11,636 nt of DNA from Citromicrobium sp. (GCA_002712945.1 PAVA01000015.1:1-11636); one strand, 5' to 3'; positions 1 to 6,665 are shown, numbered from the stretch's first letter. Notes: generated from the letters alone by a model not told the origin. Program-made: numbers and translations.

Positions 1-734
1 GCACGGCGGTGCTGGGCGTGGGTGCAGGGATCGTTGCCGATAGCGAGCCCCTTGCCGAATGGCGCGAGGCGCAGATCAAGGCGGGGTTCGCGAGGAAGAG
101 CGGGCCCGAGTGCCGCGCGCCCGCGTTCGACCTGATCGAGACCATGCGCTTCGACCCCGAGGAAGGCATCGCGCTGCTCGAAGGCCATCTTGCGCGGATT
201 TCCGCCAGCGCGCACGAACTGGGCTTCTCGTTCGACCGCCACGCGGCGCGCAACCAGATCCAGACGCTGTGCTTCGAGCTGAGCGAGGGCGCGAAGGTGC
301 GGCTGACCTGTGCGCGTTCGGGCACGACCGCGATCGAAGTCGCGCCGCTGCCCGCCACGCCGTCCGAACCGCTCGACTGCATCGCCCTGCCGCTGCCGGT
401 GGATGCGGGCGACTGGCGGCTGCGGCACAAGACCACCGATCGCGGCTTCTACGCCGACGCACTCGCGGCAGCGCACGAGACGGACGCGCACGAAGCGCTG
501 CTGGTGCGCGAGGACGGGCTCGTCACCGAAGGCTGCTGGACGAGTGTGTTCGTCGAGCGCGCCGGAATGCTCGTCACCCCGCCCCGCGCGCTCGGCCTGC
601 TGCCGGGGGTGTTCCGCGAATCGCTGATCGCCGAAGGTCGCGCGGTCGAGGGCGAGATTTCGCTCGACGATCTCGAAGGCGGGTTCTTCATCGGCAATGC
701 GCTGCGCGGCATGATGCGCGCGCGGCTCGTCTGA
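1..734 (+). CDS. pabBC: Fused aminodeoxychorismate synthase component I / 4-amino-4-deoxychorismate lyase, 3' part (PabB-PabC)
   Basis: The reading frame is open from the window edge (first full codon at 3), so the N-terminus lies outside. The first ~28 residues (GVGAGIVADSEPLAEWREA and following) are the characteristic C-terminal end of the chorismate-binding PabB domain. After a short linker comes a class IV aminotransferase fold: LLEGHLARISASAHELGF, then RLRHKTTDRGFY, whose lysine (codon 429-431) is the expected PLP Schiff-base residue, then LLVREDGLVTEGCWTSVFV and GLLPGVFRESLI near the end. PabB aminates chorismate to 4-amino-4-deoxychorismate, and PabC removes pyruvate to give p-aminobenzoate for folate synthesis. 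The fusion should pass the intermediate within one cytoplasmic polypeptide. The next gene begins 4 bases after the stop. The GTG at 9 is internal, not the start. A free-standing PabC is unlikely because the PabB tail is in frame. Confidence 0.9.
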   Translation, partial: TAVLGVGAGIVADSEPLAEWREAQIKAGFARKSGPECRAPAFDLIETMRFDPEEGIALLEGHLARISASAHELGFSFDRHAARNQIQTLCFELSEGAKVRLTCARSGTTAIEVAPLPATPSEPLDCIALPLPVDAGDWRLRHKTTDRGFYADALAAAHETDAHEALLVREDGLVTEGCWTSVFVERAGMLVTPPRALGLLPGVFRESLIAEGRAVEGEISLDDLEGGFFIGNALRGMMRARLV

Positions 735-738
735 CCTT

Positions 739-1407
739 ATGAATATCGCGATTCTCTACGAAGACGGCGAGGCGCTGGTGATCGACAAGCCGGCAGGCCT
801 ACCGATCGACCGCCCGCGAAAGGGCGGCGAATGCCTAGAGGACCATCTCGATTCGCTGAAGCTGGGCTTTCAGCGGCGTCCGCTCCCCGTCCATCGGCTC
901 GATACCGACACCAGCGGCTGCCTGCTCCTTGCGCGCAATCCCAAGGCGCACAAGCGCTTCGCCGCCGCGTTCGAGGCGCAGGCGGTGAGCAAGGTCTATC
1001 ATGGCATCCTCGCAGGCGTGCCGCAGGATACCGAGGGGCGGATCGAACTCGCGCTCTCGAAGGTCAGCAGTGCCGAGAAGGGCTGGCGGATGATCCCCGC
1101 AAGGAAGGGCAAGCCATCGGCGACCGACTGGCGCGTGGTCGCTGCGCACGAGGGCCTCGCGCTGGTCGAATTCCGTCCGGCGACGGGCCGCACCCACCAG
1201 ATCCGCGTCCATGCGGCCAGCGGGATCGGCATTCCGCTGCTGGGCGACCCTGTTTACGGCAGCCGCGAAGGCGCGCCGCGTACCATGCTGCACGCCAGCG
1301 CGATCAGCGTGGCGCGCGAGGGCAAGCCCGATATCGCCGCCACCAGCCCCCTGCCCGCCGATTTCGCCGCGCTGGGTTTCGACACGACTGCCGATGACCC
1401 TGCCTGA
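739..1407 (+). CDS. RluA-family 23S rRNA/tRNA pseudouridine synthase, short form
   Basis: A 222-residue protein that converts uridine to pseudouridine in structured RNA. The family signature HRLDTDTSG lies at residues 52-60, with Asp55 the catalytic aspartate. The downstream motif ATGRTHQIRVHAASGIGIPLLGDPVYGS, typical of RluA-type enzymes, is complete. There is no N-terminal S4 RNA-binding domain, so it belongs to the compact RluA-like group, and the target uridine cannot be told from sequence. The start ATG lies 4 bases after the pabBC stop and has no obvious Shine-Dalgarno sequence, which suggests coupled translation. The 3' end overlaps arfB by 14 bases. The protein family is certain; the substrate is not. 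Confidence 0.93.
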   Translation: MNIAILYEDGEALVIDKPAGLPIDRPRKGGECLEDHLDSLKLGFQRRPLPVHRLDTDTSGCLLLARNPKAHKRFAAAFEAQAVSKVYHGILAGVPQDTEGRIELALSKVSSAEKGWRMIPARKGKPSATDWRVVAAHEGLALVEFRPATGRTHQIRVHAASGIGIPLLGDPVYGSREGAPRTMLHASAISVAREGKPDIAATSPLPADFAALGFDTTADDPA

Positions 1408-1816
1408 CGATCTCATGGCCCGCGCGCATTCGCTGGCGGAGGAGCGCTTCGTGGCGGGCTCGGGGCCAGGCGGCCAGAACGCCAACAAGGTCGCCACCGA
1501 AGTCCAGCTGCGGGTCAATGCCTACAAGCTGCGGCTCTCGCCCTTCGCCTTCCGGCGGCTGCAGGAGGTCGCGGGCAGCCGACTGACCGATTCGGGCGAC
1601 ATCCTGATCGTCGCGCGCGAGTACCGCACGCAGGAAGCGAATCGGGCCGAAGCGCGCGAAAAGCTGGAGGCGCTGCTGCGCGAGGCGCATCGCAGGCCCA
1701 AGCCCCGCGCCAAGACCCGGCTCAATCGCGTGGGCAAGACCCAGCGGCTCAAGCAGAAGAAGGCGCGCGGCGCGATCAAGGCCAAGCGCGGAAAGCCCGA
1801 CCGCCAGGATTGGTGA
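1394..1816 (+). CDS. arfB: Alternative ribosome-rescue factor / peptidyl-tRNA hydrolase ArfB (YaeJ/ICT1 family)
   Basis: A 140-residue protein with one release-factor catalytic domain. The GGQ tripeptide at residues 26-28, inside GSGPGGQNANKV, positions water to cleave peptidyl-tRNA. The codon-recognition domains of RF1/RF2 are absent. The C-terminal third is very basic (Lys/Arg-rich from about residue 100 to 139), matching the tail that ArfB/ICT1 inserts into the empty mRNA channel of stalled ribosomes. ATG 1394 overlaps the end of the pseudouridine synthase by 14 bases. ATG 1415 (residue 8) is an alternative start, since neither has a clear Shine-Dalgarno sequence. It is the last gene before the terminator at 1872-1902. 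Length and motifs fit the family well. Confidence 0.94.
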   Translation: MTLPDDLMARAHSLAEERFVAGSGPGGQNANKVATEVQLRVNAYKLRLSPFAFRRLQEVAGSRLTDSGDILIVAREYRTQEANRAEAREKLEALLREAHRRPKPRAKTRLNRVGKTQRLKQKKARGAIKAKRGKPDRQDW

Positions 1817-1871
1817 GGGCGACTGGTAGCTTGACTTTTCCACCGCTGCCGCCCAATAGCGCCTGCGATCG

Positions 1872-1902
1872 GGCGGTGCCGTGGGCGCCGCCTGTTGTTT
1901 TT
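1872..1902 (+). terminator. Intrinsic terminator after arfB
   Basis: A 9-bp stem (GGCGGTGCC 1872-1880 with GGCGCCGCC 1884-1892, one U-G pair) has a 3-base GTG loop and is followed by TGTTGTTTTT. It lies 55 bases after the arfB stop and separates the pabBC-rluA-arfB unit from rpmG. The rpmG promoter should therefore lie between about 1903 and 1960. Confidence 0.85.
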
Positions 1903-1908
1903 CACCCG

Positions 1909-1938
1909 TTGCACATCGTGAAGTCCCATTGGGACGAT
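1909..1938 (+). promoter_or_regulatory. Possible rpmG promoter (weak)
   Basis: TTGCAC (1909-1914) resembles a -35 element. GACGAT (1933-1938), 18 bases further on, is a poor -10 candidate with three of six consensus positions. Its main support is position: rpmG needs a promoter after the terminator ending at about 1902. The match itself is weak. Confidence 0.25.
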
Positions 1939-1977
1939 CCACCGATGGCCGGGCCCTTGAACTGGCAGGATTGAGTT

Positions 1978-2145
1978 ATGGCGAAGCCCGCAACCGTCAA
2001 GATCAAGCTCGTGTCGACCGCGGACACCGGCTTCTACTACGTGACGAAGAAGAACCCGCGCAACATCACCGAGAAGATGACCTTCCGCAAATACGACCCG
2101 GTCGTGCGCAAGCACGTCGAGTTCAAGGAAGCGAAGATCAAGTAA
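1978..2145 (+). CDS. rpmG: Large-subunit ribosomal protein bL33
   Basis: A 55-residue basic protein starting [20 protein letters not shown] and ending EAKIK, with [22 protein letters not shown] in the middle. This is the usual length and sequence pattern of bL33, a component of the 50S subunit near the E site. It contains no cysteine, so it is the zinc-independent (C-minus) form common in proteobacteria. AGGA (1967-1970) lies 7 bases before the ATG and supports the start. It stands alone between the terminator at 1872-1902 and lolA. The gene is short and easily missed by length-filtered gene finding. Confidence 0.96.
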   Translation: MAKPATVKIKLVSTADTGFYYVTKKNPRNITEKMTFRKYDPVVRKHVEFKEAKIK

Positions 2146-2165
2146 TCTTCGTCGCGCTGTGGGGA

Positions 2166-2181
2166 CAGGTCGACCGACCTG
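2166..2181 (+). other. Short perfect inverted repeat after rpmG
   Basis: CAGGTCG and CGACCTG are separated by only AC, giving a compact hairpin 20 bases after the rpmG stop. No T-run follows, so it is not a convincing intrinsic terminator. It could be an mRNA 3'-end stabiliser or a binding site. A second weak repeat, GAACCG (2196-2201) with CGGTTC (2215-2220), lies just downstream, before lolA. Confidence 0.4.
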
Positions 2182-2246
2182 GCCTTGCGGAAGCGGAACC
2201 GGCTCGCTCACACGCGGTTCACTCCGGGACCATTACGGAGGCCGTT

Positions 2247-2912
2247 ATGATGAACAAGACATCGCTGCTTCGCCGCCCGCTTGCCGGGCTCGCCAGTCTC
2301 GCGCTGATCGGCGCCGCGCCGATCGCGGCAACCATCGCCCTGCCCGCGCCCGCCTATGCTGCGGGCGGCACGCTCGACAATGCGGTGGCAGCACTGCGCG
2401 GCATCTCGACGATGCGCGCCGATTTCACGCAGACCGACCGCAGCGGGCAGACCGTGCGCGGCAAGATGACGCTCAAGCGGCCGGGCAAGATTCGCTTCGA
2501 ATATGCCGACGACGTGCCGCTGCTGATCGTTTCCAACGGCAAGTCGCTGACCATGATCGATTACGAGGTCAATCAGGTCCAGCGCTGGCCGATCAGCAAT
2601 TCGCCGCTGGGCGCGCTGCTCGATCCCAATCGCGACGTGAAGAAGTACGGCAAGCTGCGCGACACGGGCAATCCGAATGTCCTCTCGGTCGAGGTGCGCG
2701 ATCCGAACAAGCCCGAATACGGCATGATCACGCTGATCTTCGTGCGCAACAGCAAGGCGCCGGGCGGCTGGCAGCTGACCAACTGGGTCGCGCTCGATGC
2801 GCAGAACAACCGGACCACGGTGCGGCTGTCGAATCACCGCTATGGCGTCTCGGTGAACAATTCGACCTTTACCTACAAGGACCCGCGCCGCGCATCCCGT
2901 CGACCGGGCTAA
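2247..2912 (+). CDS. lolA: Outer-membrane lipoprotein carrier protein LolA
   Basis: A 221-residue exported protein. The N-terminus has Arg at 9-10, a hydrophobic stretch to about residue 32, and a signal-peptidase I site APAYA|AGG after residue 38. The mature part begins with a helix (LDNAVAALRGISTMRADFTQTD) and continues with GQTVRGKMTLKRPGKIRFEY, the recognisable LolA pattern, then beta-strand-rich sequence expected for the half-barrel that holds lipoprotein acyl chains. LolA ferries mature lipoproteins across the periplasm from LolCDE to the outer membrane. GGAG (2237-2240) is 6 bases before ATG 2247; ATG 2250 is also possible. Upstream is rpmG; downstream is a structured gene-free stretch with a terminator. 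Periplasmic LolA-like relatives are the only serious alternative. Confidence 0.9.
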   Translation: MMNKTSLLRRPLAGLASLALIGAAPIAATIALPAPAYAAGGTLDNAVAALRGISTMRADFTQTDRSGQTVRGKMTLKRPGKIRFEYADDVPLLIVSNGKSLTMIDYEVNQVQRWPISNSPLGALLDPNRDVKKYGKLRDTGNPNVLSVEVRDPNKPEYGMITLIFVRNSKAPGGWQLTNWVALDAQNNRTTVRLSNHRYGVSVNNSTFTYKDPRRASRRPG

Positions 2913-2998
2913 ACCGTTCGTCGAGCAATGCCCTGTGTGCGCGGTCGAATGCGCTTTCGCGTTCATGGGCAAGCAAGGCTGGCGGGCCTAGTTTGAAT

Positions 2999-3136
2999 CG
3001 CACAAGGCCTGACGAACCTGCGGGTTTCCCCCCTGTTGCCCCGCGGTTCCCTTCAACGGACGGCCTTGTCGCAAGCGTGACGAACGCTCGTAAGGAACCC
3101 CCGTGCCACAGCCCCCGGCGCGGGGGTTTTCTTATC
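2999..3136 (+). ncRNA. Candidate C-rich-loop small RNA, or structured lolA 3' UTR
   Basis: This non-coding stretch folds into ordered helices. ACAAGGCC (3002-3009) pairs with GGCCTTGT (3062-3069). Inside it, GAACC-t-GCGGG (3014-3024) pairs with CCCGCGGTTC (3040-3049), leaving a loop (3025-3039) that contains CCCCCC. A small hairpin follows, AGCGT (3074-3078) with ACGCT (3084-3088). It ends in a 12-bp terminator stem whose loop is ACAGCCCCC. Alphaproteobacterial small RNAs often present C-rich loops that pair with Shine-Dalgarno regions. No convincing promoter was found upstream, so it may instead be released from the lolA 3' UTR. It matches no RNA family that I can name. Confidence 0.45.
3096..3130 (+). 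terminator. Strong intrinsic terminator after lolA / candidate sRNA
   Basis: AACCCCCGTGCC (3096-3107) pairs with GGCGCGGGGGTT (3117-3128) over 12 bp with one wobble, around a 9-base loop ACAGCCCCC, followed by TTTTCTTAT. An alternative inner hairpin, CCCCCG (3112-3117) with CGGGGG (3121-3126), uses the same 3' arm. The T-run direction serves the plus strand. Confidence 0.85.
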
Positions 3137-3141
3137 TGATA

Positions 3142-3156
3142 TCGGGGTGGCCCCGA
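3142..3156 (-). terminator. Weak hairpin downstream of the alkaline phosphatase
   Basis: TCGGGG and CCCCGA form a 6-bp stem with a 3-base loop, 22 bases past the phosphatase stop on the minus strand. No U-run follows in that direction (TATCAG on the minus strand), so termination here is doubtful. Confidence 0.3.
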
Positions 3157-3178
3157 ACGGCGGCGAAAAGCCCCGCGC

Positions 3179-4627
3179 TTATTCTTCCCAGCCGAAGGCG
3201 GCGCGCATGATGTCGTAAATCAGGTTCTGCTCGATCACGCCGCGCACGCGCTGTGCGCCGGGGCCGGTGCCGAACAGGGCCACATCCTCGCCCCCGTGGG
3301 TCTCCGAACCGAGCGGGACCAGCGCCTGTTGGGTCGCTTTCGCACCCGTTTCCGGCACCCCGCGTTCGCCCTGCACCGCGCCGGGGCCATTGGCATAGCC
3401 CAATGTGGTGTAGGGCTTGCCGTCGCGTGCAAGCGTGGGAGCGTCGCCGCCCGCCCCATCTTCGTCGAGCCCGACGACCAAGCCGAGAATGTCATTCCCG
3501 CGCTGCGGATAGCCCGCGATGGTGAAGACGTGGCTGTGATCGGCGGTGACGAGGATCAGCGTTTCTTCCGGATCGGTATTCTCGAGTGCGTAGCGCACGG
3601 CGCGCGCGAACTCGATCGTCTCTTCCAGCGCATAGCCCGCCTGCCCGGCATGGTGCGCGTGGTCGATCCGCCCGCCCTCTACCATCAGGTAAAAGCCGGC
3701 AGGGTCGAGCGAGAGGCGCCGGATCGCTTCGGCGGTCATCTCGGTCAGGGTCGGCTCGGCGGTCTGGCTGGTCCGGTCGAGCTGGTAGGTCATGTGGCTG
3801 CCCGAGAACAGGCCGAGCACCGGGGCATCGAGCGAGGCCCGCCGCATCGAGGCGGTATCGGTCACGAAAGTGCCGCCCGTGGAAGCGGCCCATTCCGCCG
3901 GGAGATCGGCATTCGCATCCAGCCGCGCTCCGCCTTTCCCGCTGCCGTAGAAGCTGCGCGCGCCTCCCCCGAAAGCGAGATCGAACGGGTATTCGACCAA
4001 CTGGCGCGCGATGTCCGCGCAGCCGAGCCCGCGCTGGCTTTCGGGAATATCGGCGTCCGCTTCCCAGTTGCGCTCCGGGCTGGCGGCATAGACCGCCGCC
4101 GGGGTCGCGTGGGTCAGCCGCGCGGTGCTGACGATGCCCACCGCCTTGCCCTTCTCGCGTGCCTCGTCCGCGATCCGCGGCAGGGGGTTGGCCTGCGCCG
4201 CGGCGCAATCGCCACGCGGTACCTGCGGCGGGGTGTTGAGCACGCCCATGCGGGGCTTGACCCCGCTGTTGAGCGCGCTCGCCGTGCCCGCGCTGTCGGA
4301 AACCTGCGCATCGGTATTGTAGGTCTTGACCAGCGCCACGTTGTCGAAGGTCTCGAAGCTCAGCTGATAGTCCTCCCCGGGGAGGCCCTGCTGCTGTCCG
4401 GCGAGAATGCGCGCGGCGGTGATCGTGGAAATGCCCATCCCGTCGCCGACGAACAGGATGACGTTCTTGGCCTTGCCCGCCGGAACCACCGGGGCCGAAG
4501 CGGAGCGTGCCTGCCCGTCGCTGCCGTAATAATTCGTGGTGGAGGTACACGCCGCCAGCGGCAGCGCGACGAGCGCCGCAAGCACGGTCGCCCAGCGTTT
4601 CGTGGGGCGGTGGGTATGGCGGATCAT
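3179..4627 (-). CDS. Alkaline phosphatase, PhoA superfamily, predicted lipoprotein
   Basis: A 482-residue phosphomonoesterase. NVILFVGDGMG (residues 55-65) carries metal ligand Asp62. DSAGTAS (111-117) holds the phosphorylated nucleophile Ser112, equivalent to the Ser of DSAAS in E. coli PhoA. Further zinc-site motifs are EGGRIDHAHHAG, LVTADHSH and ETHGGEDV near the C-terminus. The N-terminus MIRHTHRPTKRWATVLAALVALPLAAC ends in a lipobox, LAAC, with Cys27 the lipidation site, so the enzyme is probably membrane-anchored rather than freely periplasmic. The start at 4627 is chosen because AGGGAG sits 6 bases before it; an upstream ATG at 4708 would add 27 residues and spoil the signal peptide. 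It is monocistronic, convergent with lolA and divergent from xth. No clear Pho box was found. All catalytic motifs are intact. Confidence 0.93.
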   Translation of the reverse strand: MIRHTHRPTKRWATVLAALVALPLAACTSTTNYYGSDGQARSASAPVVPAGKAKNVILFVGDGMGISTITAARILAGQQQGLPGEDYQLSFETFDNVALVKTYNTDAQVSDSAGTASALNSGVKPRMGVLNTPPQVPRGDCAAAQANPLPRIADEAREKGKAVGIVSTARLTHATPAAVYAASPERNWEADADIPESQRGLGCADIARQLVEYPFDLAFGGGARSFYGSGKGGARLDANADLPAEWAASTGGTFVTDTASMRRASLDAPVLGLFSGSHMTYQLDRTSQTAEPTLTEMTAEAIRRLSLDPAGFYLMVEGGRIDHAHHAGQAGYALEETIEFARAVRYALENTDPEETLILVTADHSHVFTIAGYPQRGNDILGLVVGLDEDGAGGDAPTLARDGKPYTTLGYANGPGAVQGERGVPETGAKATQQALVPLGSETHGGEDVALFGTGPGAQRVRGVIEQNLIYDIMRAAFGWEE

Positions 4628-4672
4628 GGCAGGCTCCCTGTTCGCGAGGCAATCGGCGTAGCGCCAATTCCC

Positions 4673-4708
4673 ATTGCGCATCAATGAGACAATTGCGCGA
4701 ACGCGCAA
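4673..4708. promoter_or_regulatory. Palindrome and repeated ATTGCGC between the phosphatase gene and xth
   Basis: The divergent intergenic region (4628-4785) contains the perfect palindrome TTGCGCG-AA-CGCGCAA (4693-4708) and two direct copies of ATTGCGC (4673-4679 and 4692-4698), 19 bases apart. That spacing puts them on nearly the same DNA face. It is a plausible operator for either divergent gene, but no known regulator motif is recognised. Confidence 0.35.
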
Positions 4709-4785
4709 GCGTGCCGCTCGTCCGCCGCCCTCGCACCCGAGGGGCCGTCTTGCCGCATGCCGATACGCGCCCTAAGTCCGCGAGC

Positions 4786-5583
4786 ATGGTTTCTGTCACC
4801 ACCTGGAACATCAACTCGGTCCGCCTGCGCATGCCGCTGGTCGAGCAATTTCTCACAGCCCACGCGCCGGACATCCTGTGCCTGCAGGAGATCAAGTGCG
4901 TCGAGGAGCAATTCCCCGCCAAGGCCTTCCGCGAACTGGGTTACGATCACATCGCGATCCACGGGCAGAAGGGCTATCACGGCGTCGCCACGGTCAGCCG
5001 CCTGCCGTTCGAGGAGATTTCGCGCCACGACTGGCAGGATAATGGCGAGGCGCGCCATGTCGGCGTGCGGCTCACCGATCCCGCGCATCAGGGCATGATC
5101 GTCGAGAATGTTTACGTGCCAGCAGGTGGCGATGTGCCCGACCGCGAGGTGAACCCCAAGTTCGGCCAGAAGCTCGATTTTCTGGAACGGATGGCGCGCT
5201 GGGCCGACACGGTCGACCAGCCGACGCTGATCGTCGGCGATTTCAACATCGCCCCGCTCGAAAGCGATGTGTGGAGCCACAAGCAACTGCTCAAGGTGGT
5301 CAGCCACACGCCGGTCGAGGTCGAGGCGCTGCAACGCTTCATGGATGCGCACGGCTGGATCGATATCGGGCGCGAGCATGTGCCCGCGCCCGAGCGCTAT
5401 TATAGCTGGTGGAGCTATCGCAATCCCAACTGGCAAACCAACGACAAGGGCCGGCGGCTCGACCACATGTGGGCCAGCCCCGAGCTTGCAAAGCAGGCGA
5501 CCGGGCACTCCATCCTCGAGGAGGCGCGGAGCTGGGAGCGGCCGTCGGACCATGTTCCGCTGACCACGGAGTTCGAGCTCTGA
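4786..5583 (+). CDS. xth: Exodeoxyribonuclease III
   Basis: A 265-residue enzyme of the exonuclease/endonuclease/phosphatase superfamily. It acts as an AP endonuclease and 3'-5' exonuclease in base-excision repair. Expected motifs run in order: [11 protein letters not shown] at the N-terminus (active-site Asn), [10 protein letters not shown] (metal-binding Glu), [24 protein letters not shown] (catalytic Asp and Asn), RLDHMWAS, and the final SDHVPL (Asp-His pair). ATG 4786 gives the family's usual N-terminus, though its Shine-Dalgarno sequence is weak. Its stop codon overlaps the probable ribA start by three bases, so the two are probably co-translated. Length and motifs are normal. Confidence 0.95.
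   Translation: MVSVTTWNINSVRLRMPLVEQFLTAHAPDILCLQEIKCVEEQFPAKAFRELGYDHIAIHGQKGYHGVATVSRLPFEEISRHDWQDNGEARHVGVRLTDPAHQGMIVENVYVPAGGDVPDREVNPKFGQKLDFLERMARWADTVDQPTLIVGDFNIAPLESDVWSHKQLLKVVSHTPVEVEALQRFMDAHGWIDIGREHVPAPERYYSWWSYRNPNWQTNDKGRRLDHMWASPELAKQATGHSILEEARSWERPSDHVPLTTEFEL
5566..5582 (+). promoter_or_regulatory. Ribosome binding site deciding the ribA start (CTG)
   Basis: ACGGAG (5566-5571) at the 3' end of xth lies 8 bases before CTG 5580-5582. In the ribA frame there is no ATG or GTG between GTG 5469 and GTG 5673, and conserved-looking sequence ([17 protein letters not shown]) precedes 5673. Confidence 0.5.
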
Positions 5584-6665
5584 GCGCGAACCGGCCCGGC
5601 GGCTCCCACGTCGGGGGCGCGCGGGCCCTGGCGCAGGCGATCGACGCCTTGCGCCATGGCTGGCCGATCCGGGTGGATGACAGCCCCGCCCTCCTCCCGG
5701 TCGAAACCGCCGCTTCGCCCGAGGCGGCGGGCGATACCATGCTGATTTCCGCCGCGCGGGGCACGACGCTGAAACTCGCCAACCAGCGCGAAGCGGCCGT
5801 GCCCCATGCGCCGGTGCTGATCGAAGGGGGCGAGCCCTTCGCGCTCGATCTGGCGCGCGCCGTCGCGGACCCTGCGCTCGATCTCGCCAACCCGATGAAG
5901 GGGCCGTTTCGCGCGCTTCCCCTGCCCGATGCGGACTGGCCGGCAACCGCGCTCGAGATTGCGCGGCGTGCAGGCATCCTGCCCGCCTTCCTGCTCGATC
6001 CCGACCCGGCGGAGGAGACGGTTGCCGTCAAGGCAAGCGACCTCGCGGCCTTTTCCGACCCGGCGAATTTGCGCATCGCCGCCCGCACGCGCCTGCCCAC
6101 CGCCGCCGCCGAGCAGGCGGAAATCGCGATCTTCCGCTCGCCTGCGGACCTGCGCGAGCATGCCGCGCTCATCATCGGGCGCCAGAGCGCGGATCATGTC
6201 CCGCTGGTGCGGGTCCATTCCGAATGCCTGACCGGCGATGTCTTCGGCAGCCTCAAATGCGATTGCGGGCCGCAGCTCGACGCCGCGCTGCGCGCTTTCG
6301 CGCAGGAGGCCGAGCGTGGCGGATACGGGGTGGTGCTCTATCTGCGGCAGGAGGGCCGGGGGATCGGCCTCGTCAACAAGCTGCGCGCCTATCAGCTGCA
6401 GGAACAGGGGCACGACACGGTGGAGGCCAACCAGCGGCTGGGCCTGCCCGACGAATCGCGAGACTTTCCCATTGCGGGACGGATATTATCCCTACTGGGG
6501 ATTTCACGTATACGGCTGCTGACGAACAACCCGGCCAAGCTTACGGCGATGGAAGAACAGGACATCGAAATCGTCGAAAGGCTACCCTTGGATACGGGCA
6601 CAAACCCTCACAACACCCGCTACCTGGCAACCAAGCGCGACCGCTCCGGCCACCTCCTTCCATGA
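5580..6665 (+). CDS. ribA: GTP cyclohydrolase II with N-terminal degenerate DHBP-synthase-like domain
   Basis: The C-terminal half is GTP cyclohydrolase II, which opens GTP to give the first riboflavin precursor. [24 protein letters not shown] carries the zinc ligands Cys216, Cys227 and Cys229. [38 protein letters not shown] and LLTNNPAKL follow, and [12 protein letters not shown] lies near the end. E. coli RibA has 196 residues; this protein has about 361. The extra ~165 N-terminal residues resemble a worn Rib[20 protein letters not shown] at the start and [18 protein letters not shown] later. The acidic REnEGDL motif and catalytic HTE are missing, so DHBP synthase activity is unlikely. The start is uncertain: CTG 5580 overlaps the xth stop as CTGA and has a good Shine-Dalgarno sequence. 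ATG 5409 or GTG 5469 would lie deep within xth. The stop overlaps the next start as ATGA. Confidence 0.9.
   Translation: MSANRPGGSHVGGARALAQAIDALRHGWPIRVDDSPALLPVETAASPEAAGDTMLISAARGTTLKLANQREAAVPHAPVLIEGGEPFALDLARAVADPALDLANPMKGPFRALPLPDADWPATALEIARRAGILPAFLLDPDPAEETVAVKASDLAAFSDPANLRIAARTRLPTAAAEQAEIAIFRSPADLREHAALIIGRQSADHVPLVRVHSECLTGDVFGSLKCDCGPQLDAALRAFAQEAERGGYGVVLYLRQEGRGIGLVNKLRAYQLQEQGHDTVEANQRLGLPDESRDFPIAGRILSLLGISRIRLLTNNPAKLTAMEEQDIEIVERLPLDTGTNPHNTRYLATKRDRSGHLLP

Noticed and set aside
1831..1860. TTGACT with AATAGC as an rpmG promoter
   Set aside because: Transcripts from it would run straight into the intrinsic terminator at 1872-1902 before reaching rpmG, and the -10 is poor.
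1881..2246. N-terminal extension of the lolA frame running over rpmG
   Set aside because: It would cover the terminator and rpmG in another frame and would bury the signal peptide; GGAG before ATG 2247 sets the start.
3002..3130. 4.5S/SRP RNA, 6S RNA or tmRNA at the structured locus
   Set aside because: The SRP GGAAG tetraloop region, the large open bubble of 6S RNA and the tRNA-like ends of tmRNA are not seen.
3296..4687. Long open frame on the plus strand opposite the alkaline phosphatase
   Set aside because: It is an antisense shadow caused by high GC. The minus-strand product has all catalytic motifs, a signal peptide and a ribosome binding site; the plus-strand product has none.
4786..4800. 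CTGTCAC near the xth start as half a Pho box
   Set aside because: It lies within the xth coding start and no second half-site is found at the required spacing.
4681..5946. Long minus-strand open frame across xth and ribA
   Set aside because: Low-complexity Arg/Ala/Pro-rich translation opposite two well-supported enzymes; no domain or start signal.
6224..6661. Upstream extension of the GNAT frame into ribA
   Set aside because: The sequence before 6662 translates to Arg/Ala-rich shadow; ATG 6662 forms the usual ATGA overlap and begins a normal GNAT domain.
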